NCBI RefSeq assembly: GCF_021730435.1
Contig: NZ_JABWGX010000029.1
Location: forward strand, 1-61,290
DNA: 61,290 nucleotides
From: Xanthobacter agilis
GTDB lineage: Bacteria > Pseudomonadota > Alphaproteobacteria > Rhizobiales > Xanthobacteraceae
Direction: 5' to 3'
Both the position numbers and the translations under genes were made by a program. Below the pieces are notes generated by a model. The model saw only the letters and a program-made list of their open reading frames with translations. It did not search any database and was not told where the DNA came from. Positions 37,699-45,675 of this stretch are shown here, piece after piece; the stretch's first letter is position 1; every line of letters starts with the position of its first letter.

Positions 37699-38298
37699 AT
37701 GTCGCAAGATGCCAGGTTTTTGCAGGATTACTTTTCCCAGCTCACTGAAGCCACGCAGCTGACGCCGGCTCTGATTGCGAACCTGGTTCGCGTCAAGGAG
37801 TTTGTGTTGGAAACTGCCGAACGCGACGGAAAAGTGATCTGGCTCGGCAACGGCGGCTCGGCCGGCATCGCCTCCCACCTCGCCGCGGACATGTCCAAGA
37901 ATGGTGGCGTGCGCGCCATCACCTTCAGCGACCCGGCCTTCATCACCTGCCTCGCCAACGACTACGGCTTCAAGGACTGGATGGCCCACGCCATCCGCAT
38001 CCACGCGCAGCCTCAGGACACGCTGATCGCCATCAGCAGCTCCGGCAAGTCGGAGAACATCCTCAACGCTGTTGACATGGCCAAGAGCATGGGCGTGAAA
38101 GTCGCCACCATGTCGGCCATGCACCCGGGCAACCCGCTGCGCCAGCGCGGCGACATGAACCTCTGGATCGACAGCCACGCCTACAACATCGTGGAAACCG
38201 TGCACCAGTTCTGGGGCATGGCCATCCTCGACATGATGATCGGCCAAGCGGAATATTCCGCAGCCAACGTGACCGAACTGCGCAAGACCGCAAGCTGA
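37699..38298 (+). CDS. SIS-domain phosphosugar isomerase (GmhA-like)
   Basis: 199 residues. The sugar isomerase fold has LGNGGSAG (49-56), DMSKNGGVRAITFSD and SSSGKSENI (113-121), the phosphosugar-binding loops. GmhA converts sedoheptulose 7-phosphate to heptose 7-phosphate; related SIS proteins act on other phosphosugars. I chose the ATG at 37699, which has GAGGG upstream; ATG 37684 and TTG 37678 are alternatives. It supplies or reshapes a phosphosugar precursor for the island, probably. Confidence 0.88.
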   Translation: MSQDARFLQDYFSQLTEATQLTPALIANLVRVKEFVLETAERDGKVIWLGNGGSAGIASHLAADMSKNGGVRAITFSDPAFITCLANDYGFKDWMAHAIRIHAQPQDTLIAISSSGKSENILNAVDMAKSMGVKVATMSAMHPGNPLRQRGDMNLWIDSHAYNIVETVHQFWGMAILDMMIGQAEYSAANVTELRKTAS

Positions 38299-38316
38299 GC
38301 CGCCTTATCAGGCGGA

Positions 38317-38334
38317 CGGCTCCCAAGGGAGCCG
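38317..38334 (+). other. Hairpin downstream of the SIS-domain gene
   Basis: CGGCTCCC (38317-38324) and GGGAGCCG (38327-38334) form an 8-bp stem 19 bases after the SIS stop. No T-tract. It may be an mRNA 3' stabilising structure or a weak terminator. Confidence 0.4.
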
Positions 38335-38392
38335 GTCGGGCACACCTCTTTAGAGGTTCCGCGCCGGGTTCACCTTCTACAGTGCGATTGGG

Positions 38393-38427
38393 ACGGCCCG
38401 GACGGAGGTATTTCTCCGCCGGGCCGT
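38393..38427 (+). promoter_or_regulatory. 14-bp bulged hairpin in the leader of the glycosyltransferase gene
   Basis: ACGGCCCGG (38393-38401) pairs with CCGGGCCGT (38419-38427), A402 is bulged, and CGGAG (38403-38407) pairs with CTCCG (38414-38418) around loop GTATTT. It is the strongest structure in the gap between the SIS and glycosyltransferase genes. With no T-run following, an attenuator or RNA-stability role is possible. Confidence 0.45.
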
Positions 38428-38749
38428 GTCGTACGTAGTGCCGCGCACGGATCGGAGCGCGCCCGCCTCGCAGGACAAGTGGGATCGGGGCCTTGATAAG
38501 AAGGTTTCTCCCGGTGTACGCAGGTCCGTCTGCAAGGGCGCCGGCCTATGGCGCGCAGCGTATGCCGCTTGTCCATGCCCATGTCCGGCGCCAGAAGCGG
38601 CTGTCGAGGCGGATGGAAGCGTGCCACGGGCCGGTGATGTTCCCATCGCAGCGGGTCGTGCCTGTCGATGCGCGTGGCACATAGGCCCGCGGCACCCAAA
38701 GGCAGCGTCTCAGATTTCGGCGTTCCCCACGCTTCGCGACGATGGAAAA

Positions 38750-41188
38750 ATGATGGCTGCGGATAGCAAGCTTTCGGCTCATGAGGCTCTTGGCTCGGAT
38801 CAGGTCGCGCATCCGGCCCCGAAATCCCCGGCGCGTGATGAGCGGCCGGAACAGGATAGCGGACAGCGCTCCGCGACGGCTGTGATGCCCGAAGCCGACA
38901 AGGCGGAATTTTCCCGCGGAGCCGGGCAGGCCTCAACGCGCGAGGACGATGACTCAAATGATGAGTCGGACGGCGTGGAACGCCCAAGTCCCGACACCGA
39001 GTATGTGACCACGCCCGACGGGATTGGTATCCTGCGGGCGAACTATATGCCGCGCAAGGATTTCATCGAGGTGCGCGGGGGCTGCCCCAAGGCGCTCGGC
39101 GTCGCCTTCGTGGAGGTCGCCCTCCAGGGGGGGGAAGTGCTGGGCCGCACGCCGTGCAAGCCCCCCTCCAGTGAATATCCGCCCGATTATCCGCCCTTCA
39201 TGCAGGGCACGGACTGGTTCGCGGTGCGCAGGGGCCGCGTTTTCGGCGCCGAACAGAGGGAGCCGCCGGCCCTTCTGGTGCGCTTTCTCGACGCCGAAGA
39301 TCGGGAGATCGCGCAGCTCCAGACGCCGACGCGCATCATAAACACGCCGGCAGCCCCTCCCACCGCCGTCGCATCGCCGTCCGGCGGATCCAAGGACTAC
39401 CATATCAGCATCGACCAGTTCTTCTTCGAGCGGCACTGGAACCTAATGTCCATTCGCGGCGCATTCTTCAGCGTCAACGGTACACAGGCGGTGGAGGTCT
39501 GGGCCGACAAGGAGAAGGTCGGGGATGCGCAGCTCGGCATGCACCGGCCGTTGAGCAAGCGCACGCCGGACCCGGCCAACGGCTTCGCCCTAGAAACCAC
39601 CATCGACGTGGATCTGCTGAAGTATGAGCGAATCCACCTGCGTTGTGTGGATAAGGCCGGCAAGGTCTATCGCCGCAGTCTGCCCGCCGGCCATCTCGAG
39701 CGCTCCGACGACGGGACCACCTTATTCTACAACAAGCGTCACAACGACCTTCTCGCCAAGGCCGAGCGCCAGAAGAGGGTGATCCCGCGCTGGCGTGAGC
39801 GGATCGTCAATTTCGCCATGCAATGCGACCTCGGGCGCGCCCTGGGTCCCAGCTTCGCCCGGCGGGCCACGGATGACCCCGACCGGGTGCTGCTGTTCGT
39901 GAACAACGTCAACCCCGGTGGCCGGCCCGAGAAATGGCAATATTTCCTGAAGCTCCATGAGGAGCTTGAGAAATTCGGCTTTGAGCTGGTGCTGGCCCAG
40001 CAGAGCGCCGCCGCCTCCCCGGCGGACCCGCCCATGTGGTTCATCCGCATGTCCGACATGCGCACCTGGCTGAAGCCCGCATGGTCGCGGGAGCTGCGCA
40101 AAACCGGGCGCACCGACACCGAATATCGGGCCATGCTGCACGAGGCATCATCGCTCGACTACGGCTACGAGCAAAACAAGCGCAACGTGCTGCCCACCTG
40201 GCTCGAATCCTATTCGAGTTCGCTGCAAATCGCCCGCGCGGCAGACCAGGTGCTCACCATGGTTCGGCCCAAGGTGGCGCTGCTCTGGCATGAGTGGAAT
40301 CAGGCGTCCCACATCTGCAAATGGCTGTGCGATGCCTATGGCGTTCCCACCTTGTACTGCCACGACGGCGCCCTGCCCATGACCATGGGCATGGATCCCG
40401 TAGGGGAGATGGCGGAAAGCACCCCGGTGGCCAAGGCCGAGGAGTATTACGCCCGCCCTCTCGCGCGTGCCGATTTCCGCCGCGCCATCACCTATCGACG
40501 GCTGGTGCGCGATACCGGGCTCAACCGCAAGTCAACCGTCGCCGACGGCAGCCTCAGCCGCCTTCTGGACAAAGTCCGCGCAGAGGGCAAGAAGGTGCTA
40601 TTCTATGCCGGCTGCAACGATTGGCAGACCGGAATGCTTCCGGTGTGGTGGGACAAGTCGTCCGTCCACTCGCCGATCTTTATCGATTCCTATGATGCCT
40701 TCCGCTACCTGAGCGACCTGTGCGCCCAACGCGGGGACTGGGTGCTGCTGTTCAAGCCGCACCCTCACCTGGAACCCCAGCGCGTAGACCTCAGCGAGCC
40801 GCATGTGATCTTCGTGCGCGAAGCCAATATCCACGAATGCGTGCGTCAATCCGACGTGTGCCTCACGCTCGTGTCCGCGACCGCCTACATGTCGCTGTTC
40901 AACGACCGGCCGACCATCCTGCTCGGCCGCAACAGCCTGTCGCGCTCCGGCAGCTGCTACGAACCGCATGAGATCGGCGACATCCCTGAGATGATCGAAG
41001 CGGCGCTGCGAGGTGTCGACGTGCGGGCGATGAAGCGGCGGTGGATCGACCATCTGGCGCGCATGATCCGCTACACACTACAGCCCATGCACCCCGACAG
41101 CGAGAAGCTGATGGGTAAGCCCTATTCGGCCACCGCGCGCTTCATCATCAAAGAGGCCAAGTCCTCCCCGGTGCTTCACAATGGCTGA
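38750..41188 (+). CDS. Capsule-type glycosyltransferase (KpsC/KpsS-like, Capsule_synth related)
   Basis: 812 residues if started at the ATG at 38750 (GGAAAA just upstream; ATG 38753 also possible). A disordered acidic N-terminus (about 1-85) is followed by two beta-rich regions of unknown type (about 90-320). The catalytic-like half (from about 390) contains PKVALLWHEWNQASHI, CHDGALPMTMGMDPVGEMAE (near 536-555), LLFKPHPHLEP (near 666) and LTLVSATAYMSLFN (near 705-718). These match capsule polysaccharide synthesis (PF05159-type) glycosyltransferases. It should act on a cytoplasmic lipid-linked acceptor, probably adding a Kdo-like sugar. Its stop overlaps the next gene by 8 bases. Confidence 0.75.
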   Translation: MMAADSKLSAHEALGSDQVAHPAPKSPARDERPEQDSGQRSATAVMPEADKAEFSRGAGQASTREDDDSNDESDGVERPSPDTEYVTTPDGIGILRANYMPRKDFIEVRGGCPKALGVAFVEVALQGGEVLGRTPCKPPSSEYPPDYPPFMQGTDWFAVRRGRVFGAEQREPPALLVRFLDAEDREIAQLQTPTRIINTPAAPPTAVASPSGGSKDYHISIDQFFFERHWNLMSIRGAFFSVNGTQAVEVWADKEKVGDAQLGMHRPLSKRTPDPANGFALETTIDVDLLKYERIHLRCVDKAGKVYRRSLPAGHLERSDDGTTLFYNKRHNDLLAKAERQKRVIPRWRERIVNFAMQCDLGRALGPSFARRATDDPDRVLLFVNNVNPGGRPEKWQYFLKLHEELEKFGFELVLAQQSAAASPADPPMWFIRMSDMRTWLKPAWSRELRKTGRTDTEYRAMLHEASSLDYGYEQNKRNVLPTWLESYSSSLQIARAADQVLTMVRPKVALLWHEWNQASHICKWLCDAYGVPTLYCHDGALPMTMGMDPVGEMAESTPVAKAEEYYARPLARADFRRAITYRRLVRDTGLNRKSTVADGSLSRLLDKVRAEGKKVLFYAGCNDWQTGMLPVWWDKSSVHSPIFIDSYDAFRYLSDLCAQRGDWVLLFKPHPHLEPQRVDLSEPHVIFVREANIHECVRQSDVCLTLVSATAYMSLFNDRPTILLGRNSLSRSGSCYEPHEIGDIPEMIEAALRGVDVRAMKRRWIDHLARMIRYTLQPMHPDSEKLMGKPYSATARFIIKEAKSSPVLHNG

Positions 41189-42941
41189 GAAGCTCTTGAA
41201 TACGGACAATTTCGATCCTGAGACTGAAACCGGGGCCGGAGAGGACAAAGCCACGCAACTGCTCCGCTTTGCGGCCTTCGATCCTTTGGTGGGCCACCTG
41301 AAGGATGCAAGCGACTTCGAATCCTACGACCTTTATCCGCGCGACCTGCCACCACGAAATGCCGCCTTCAAGGTGATGGTGCTCGGCAGCTCGACCACGC
41401 AGTTTCCCAGGGGCCAGTGGCCGCAGTTCCTCTCCGAGCTGCTGAGCAAGCGGGTGGGCCGCACCCTCATCTACAATGGGGCGACCTCCGGGTATCACTC
41501 CTCCATTGAGCTTTTGAAAATCTTGCGCGATGCGCCCGGCATCCGGCCGCACCTCATTCTTTCGTTCTCGGGCATCGCCGACATCGGTTTCCTCCACGCG
41601 CGCCCCACAACCCCATTCCTGCACCGCAACACCTCTTCCATCGCGAACTTCCTCGTGGGGCGCACCAAGGCGTTCCGGCGCGCCTCCTTCGGCGTGCCCG
41701 AGAAGATCCAGCCCCATGACTTCTGGCTGCGCAACACCCGCCTCGCGCGGGTGGTGTCAGCGGAACTCGGGATCCCCTATCTGTGCTTCCTGGAGCCCAC
41801 GCTGGCGCGCGGCCATCTGGTCCCCAACCCGGCGGAGAGCCGCCTTCTGGAATCCCCCCAGATGACCCGGCTGCTGCCCAACACGGGGCGTCCTTACATA
41901 GAAGAGGCCAATCTCTTTTATGATGCAGTGCAAAAGGAGTTGCGGGAAAAGCCGGAACTCTACGCGCACGTCATCGACATCTCCAATGTCTTCGAGGGCT
42001 ACGACAGCGTTTATCGTGATTTCCGGCATGCGAGCCAACGGGGCAACAAGCTCATCGCCCGCCGCATACTGGACGAGATCATGGCGCGCGCCGTGCAATT
42101 GCGCTTGCGCCTGCGCAAGGTGAAGCCGCGCCCGGCCACGCCGCCCGCGACCGCCCCCGTGGTTGAGGAGCAGAATCTCGGCTATCGCGTCGATCTGTCC
42201 AATGCCCCGGCGAGCAGCTGGATCGTCTGTTTCTCCGGACGTCGCACCGAGGCCGACCGGGCCGCCGCGGCCCATTGGAGCCCGTTCGAGTTCGTGAAGA
42301 GCTTTTACGACAAGGATCTGCACCAGCTCTATCTGCGCGATCAGGACAATCGCTGGTATCAGGACGGCATCGTAGGCCTCGGTGATACCATCGACACGGC
42401 AGCCGCTGGGATCGCTCAGAAGATCCAGGCAACGCCCGCGCGGCAGGTGGTCACCATCGGCAACTCCATGGGCGGCTACGCGGCGATCCTGTTCGGCATC
42501 CTGACCAAGGCCGACCGGGTGATCGCCTTCGCCCCGCAGACCTTCATCGACCACCAGATGCGCGCCGCCCATGGCGATGACCGGTGGCAGTCGGACCTCG
42601 GCGCCATCCCGCAGGACGCCATGCGCTATCCCGACCTCCTGCCCCTGATCGAAGCCAATCCGCAGGTGAAGATCTCCCTTTATTATTGCGCCGGGGACAA
42701 GCTGGACCGCATCCACGCCGAGCGCCTGCGGCGGCTACCGAACGTGTCGATCCACACGCTCGCGAGCGATGACCACAACGTGGCGCGGGCGCTCAAAAGC
42801 CTCGGCCTTCTGGCCCAGGTGATCGACCGGGAAATCGAGGGCCTGCCCATTCCCGCCGATCTCACGGAGCAGACCTCCATCTACTCCGCCTCCGCGGACA
42901 GCGTCGTCTTCTCTTCGCACATCGACGAGTCAGAATGCTGA
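41181..42941 (+). CDS. SGNH hydrolase fused to alpha/beta hydrolase
   Basis: 586 residues with two enzyme halves. The first (about 60-305) shows SGNH hydrolase blocks: VMVLGSSTTQF (Ser71 as nucleophile candidate in GSS), NGATSGYHSS, and D280-x-x-H283 followed by GNKLIA, the family's DxxH block. The second half (about 340-550) is an alpha/beta hydrolase with GNSMGG (Ser429), an acid in AGDKLDR (Asp506 or Asp509) and His532 in DDHN. A Pro-rich linker (about 314-328) separates them. No signal peptide is seen. It overlaps the glycosyltransferase gene by 8 bases (translational coupling), so it likely modifies the same glycan, for example by removing or transferring acyl groups. Confidence 0.8.
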   Translation: MAEKLLNTDNFDPETETGAGEDKATQLLRFAAFDPLVGHLKDASDFESYDLYPRDLPPRNAAFKVMVLGSSTTQFPRGQWPQFLSELLSKRVGRTLIYNGATSGYHSSIELLKILRDAPGIRPHLILSFSGIADIGFLHARPTTPFLHRNTSSIANFLVGRTKAFRRASFGVPEKIQPHDFWLRNTRLARVVSAELGIPYLCFLEPTLARGHLVPNPAESRLLESPQMTRLLPNTGRPYIEEANLFYDAVQKELREKPELYAHVIDISNVFEGYDSVYRDFRHASQRGNKLIARRILDEIMARAVQLRLRLRKVKPRPATPPATAPVVEEQNLGYRVDLSNAPASSWIVCFSGRRTEADRAAAAHWSPFEFVKSFYDKDLHQLYLRDQDNRWYQDGIVGLGDTIDTAAAGIAQKIQATPARQVVTIGNSMGGYAAILFGILTKADRVIAFAPQTFIDHQMRAAHGDDRWQSDLGAIPQDAMRYPDLLPLIEANPQVKISLYYCAGDKLDRIHAERLRRLPNVSIHTLASDDHNVARALKSLGLLAQVIDREIEGLPIPADLTEQTSIYSASADSVVFSSHIDESEC

Positions 42942-42997
42942 TCGAGGCCCACGCCGGCCTTGCCAGACGCTGATCCCGCGACCGACGGAGCACATCC

Positions 42998-44278
42998 ATG
43001 CTGCTTTTTGATGGTTCTGACATCCAGGTCAAATATCGCGCGGCCAACACGACAGCGGACACCCTGTTCATCACCTTCACCGGACGGACCATGGGCCGGG
43101 CGGGTCAGCAGGGATTCGGCGAACATTTTTTCGCGAAGGAAGGGGTTTCCGCCCTCCATTTCATCAGCAGGCAGAGTCATTGGTGGCAAACGCCGGAGAT
43201 GCCGGCGGCGCTTGCTGCGGCCGATGCGGTCCGCAGCTCGTTCTCCCGCGTCATCACCTATGGGTCGAGCATGGGCGGACATGGCGCCCTGCTCTTCTCG
43301 GCGCGGCTCGAGGCCACCCGCGTTCTGGCCTTCGTCCCGCAATTCGCCATCAACGGTCGCGGTGCGCCTTGGCACCGGCTCTGGCAGGCGGATACGAAGA
43401 ATCTTAAAGAACTCTACCGAATGGAAGAGGGCCTATCGCAGACCGCCGACCTTCTGGTCGCCTACGATCCGTTGCATCCTATCGATGCCAAGCATGCCGA
43501 TCGCATCAAGGCCCTGGGGCCGGTCAAACTGCTGAAGTTCCCCTTCAGCGGCCATGCGACAGCCAGTGCGTTGGCGGATGTTGGTTTGCTACCGGAGCTT
43601 GTACTGTCTCTCTCGGAGGGATCTGGCCACGTACAAGACATCGTAAACAGATACAGGAAGAATAAGAGCCACAGTTTCATTGTATGGCGTGAAGTGACAA
43701 AATTAGCACGCATCAAAAATCGAGAGAAGCTGTACGTGGCCGCGAAAAATAAATGCGAAGACGTTGCCTTTAGCCGCCTCCGTGAGGGCTCTCTGCGAGA
43801 GGTCGAATCCGTATTTGAATTTATTTCCGGGAAATACACCCGCTCTCCAAGCTTGTTCACGCGCGAGGTCTTCGAGCAGCTTGCATCTCGACACGCAGAA
43901 AGCGCATTATTTCCATATCTGACATCGAAATGGCTGGCCGATCTCGGGCGCCTGGATTCCGCCAAGGTGGATGCGGGATGTGCTCTGCGGGTCGCTCCGC
44001 GCAATCCGACCATAGCTCTTCATCTGGCGCAACTGCTGTACCGAACCGGCGCGCCCGGAGAGGGGGAGCAATTGCTAAGGCGCACCGTGAGCCATCCCAA
44101 GATGAAAGGCCGGGCCGCGCTTCTGCGGGAGCGCCAGGCCCTGGTGACGGCCGGGGTCCCTCGGGACCTTCTGGCCGAGTTGGCAGTGCCCCCCAAGGCC
44201 CCGGTCACTCCGCCTGTGGCCCGTCCGCCTCGGCCCGACGTGCGGGCGAACAAGCCGGTCGCGTCCCTGCCCGCTTGA
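42998..44278 (+). CDS. Alpha/beta hydrolase with helical-repeat C-terminus
   Basis: 426 residues. N-terminal alpha/beta hydrolase (1-200): ITYGSSMGGHGALLF with nucleophile Ser91, Asp157 in VAYDPLHPID, His186 in SGHATA. This resembles the second half of the upstream fused protein, suggesting duplication. The C-terminal part (about 215-395) is helical and TPR-like (FPYLTSKWLADLGRLDSAKV, then LHLAQLLYRTGAPGEGEQLL), ending in a Pro-rich tail. GGAG before the ATG. GC content falls over 43600-43930. Likely a glycan-modifying esterase or acyltransferase; the substrate is unknown. Confidence 0.78.
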   Translation: MLLFDGSDIQVKYRAANTTADTLFITFTGRTMGRAGQQGFGEHFFAKEGVSALHFISRQSHWWQTPEMPAALAAADAVRSSFSRVITYGSSMGGHGALLFSARLEATRVLAFVPQFAINGRGAPWHRLWQADTKNLKELYRMEEGLSQTADLLVAYDPLHPIDAKHADRIKALGPVKLLKFPFSGHATASALADVGLLPELVLSLSEGSGHVQDIVNRYRKNKSHSFIVWREVTKLARIKNREKLYVAAKNKCEDVAFSRLREGSLREVESVFEFISGKYTRSPSLFTREVFEQLASRHAESALFPYLTSKWLADLGRLDSAKVDAGCALRVAPRNPTIALHLAQLLYRTGAPGEGEQLLRRTVSHPKMKGRAALLRERQALVTAGVPRDLLAELAVPPKAPVTPPVARPPRPDVRANKPVASLPA

Positions 44279-44493
44279 GCGCCCTCGGAACCCTCTAACG
44301 GGGCAGGACGACCTCACGGGGAAGGCCGCACCGGGGACCAAAAGCGCATCTGGCCTGGAAGCTTCGCCAACAGAAGTGCCTGACATGCACCCACCGTCGC
44401 CCGCCAACTGCCTGATCGGGTCGGAGGAGGCCAAAGGGCAACAGGACTTCAAATGGGGACGGGACGAGATTTTAAAGGATCAGGGATAAAACA

Positions 44494-45603
44494 ATGAAGA
44501 TTGCTGTATTCGGGACATCAAACTCAATCCTTAAAAATGGATATGTTTCTGGCCTCCGGTTCAGCCCTTATGTTGACACCGTTCAGCAATTTTGCCTTGG
44601 CCACAGCACAAGCGTTTCGCTGCCATATACGACAAAAGGCGTCAATTTTGACGATTTTGATTATTGTCTCGTCGATTTTGTCGTTAATGAAGAGACGTTT
44701 GAGAAATTTCCAGAGAGTCATCGTGAGATCAGGAACCGCCTTGATTTTCTGATCAGCCTTCTGGCCGAGAAGAAATGCGTTCCTGTCGCCATGATCATGC
44801 CGGTCCAGATCCGGGTCGACAAGCCACTCCCAGTCTATCGGCTGTATCTCGAATACTTCCGGGAGCACAATTTTCCGGTATTCGACGGATATGATGCCCT
44901 GCGCCGCCTGATGGCGGGCAGCGACACACCGCTTCCCAGCTATTTCCGCGACCCGTCGCACCTGTCCAACTGGGCCGCGACGGCGCTGGGCCTCGCCCTT
45001 GGCGAACAACTCGCCGCGTTCGCAGACAAGCTGCTGGATCGGCGCGTCAGCACCGTCCGCGGCCACACCTTCGGCTACGTCCGCTTCAACCCACGCCACA
45101 ACCGCGCCATCCCCGTTGTGACCCGGAAAAGCGCGCTGTCCACGGAACGCTTCCTGCGCATCGGAGCAGAAGAGCGGATCCTCTTTGGAATCGGCGAGGC
45201 GGAAGCGGTCTCCGGTGTCGGCCTGAACCTTGGACAGACCAATTGGCCGCTGGTGGTGCGGAGCGGGGAAAAGCGGTCCCCGGCCTTTTTTGGCAAGGAA
45301 TATTTCGACCCCACGGAAAAGCGCTATCTCTTCGTCATCCGAACCATGCCTGAGCTTCTCGCCGAAGAAAATTATGTGCGTCTCTTCTTGAAGCCGCGAC
45401 CGCCGCGGGAGCGAGAGAGCGAGGCGGCGCCGCTGCCGGCCCTGATCGCCGAAGTGAATGGCGTCACCGTGAGATATCCTCAGACCGACCTTGCCACCTG
45501 CGCGCTGGTGCTGAAGGACGACACCGCCGGCGACCTCGTCACGCCCATTTCCGACACTTTTTTCCGGGGCGTCGCGATGACGGCGCTCCGCCTGATGGCA
45601 TAG
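44494..45603 (+). CDS. SGNH/GDSL-like hydrolase of the glycan island
   Basis: 369 residues. The N-terminus MKIAVFGTSNSILKNGYVSG holds the block I form GTSNS (Ser9 candidate), and DPSHLS (Asp153, His156) is the block V D-x-x-H. The C-terminal part (190-369) is beta-rich and may bind carbohydrate. It has no signal peptide. SGNH enzymes often add or remove O-acetyl groups on bacterial polysaccharides. It lies 215 bases after the helical-repeat hydrolase; the first 250 bases of the gene are markedly AT-richer than the neighbours. The last 21 codons overlap one arm of a long inverted repeat. Confidence 0.72.
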   Translation: MKIAVFGTSNSILKNGYVSGLRFSPYVDTVQQFCLGHSTSVSLPYTTKGVNFDDFDYCLVDFVVNEETFEKFPESHREIRNRLDFLISLLAEKKCVPVAMIMPVQIRVDKPLPVYRLYLEYFREHNFPVFDGYDALRRLMAGSDTPLPSYFRDPSHLSNWAATALGLALGEQLAAFADKLLDRRVSTVRGHTFGYVRFNPRHNRAIPVVTRKSALSTERFLRIGAEERILFGIGEAEAVSGVGLNLGQTNWPLVVRSGEKRSPAFFGKEYFDPTEKRYLFVIRTMPELLAEENYVRLFLKPRPPRERESEAAPLPALIAEVNGVTVRYPQTDLATCALVLKDDTAGDLVTPISDTFFRGVAMTALRLMA

Positions 45604-45625
45604 AGCCGTCATCGCGACGCCCCGG
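45564..45625. terminator. 21-bp perfect inverted repeat at the SGNH gene end, between convergent genes
   Basis: The arms 45564-45584 and 45605-45625 are exact reverse complements over 21 bases (core GGCGTCGCGATGACGGC), with a 20-base loop. The left arm lies inside the end of the SGNH gene, and the stop codon at 45601 lies in the loop. A second hairpin (CCCGGT 45621-45626, ACCGGG 45632-45637) overlaps the right arm, so the two cannot form at once. With the phaC stop at 45676 coming from the other side, a bidirectional terminator is the likely role, though there is no T-tract. Confidence 0.6.
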
Positions 45626-45675
45626 TCAACGACCGGGCCCGATGGCATGCGCGCGCCGCGCGGGCTTGCCCCCGA

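Larger units (their letters stand above)
38299..38749. other. Leader region before the glycosyltransferase gene
   Basis: 451 bases with three hairpins (38317-38334, 38346-38357, 38393-38427). A frame stays open in-frame with the glycosyltransferase from 38426, but its translation (CPCPCPAPEAA) is not protein-like. Confidence 0.5.

Noticed and set aside
38426-38749. In-frame N-terminal extension of the glycosyltransferase
   Set aside because: The translation is Cys/Pro/Ala low-complexity, begins right after a strong hairpin and has no ribosome site.
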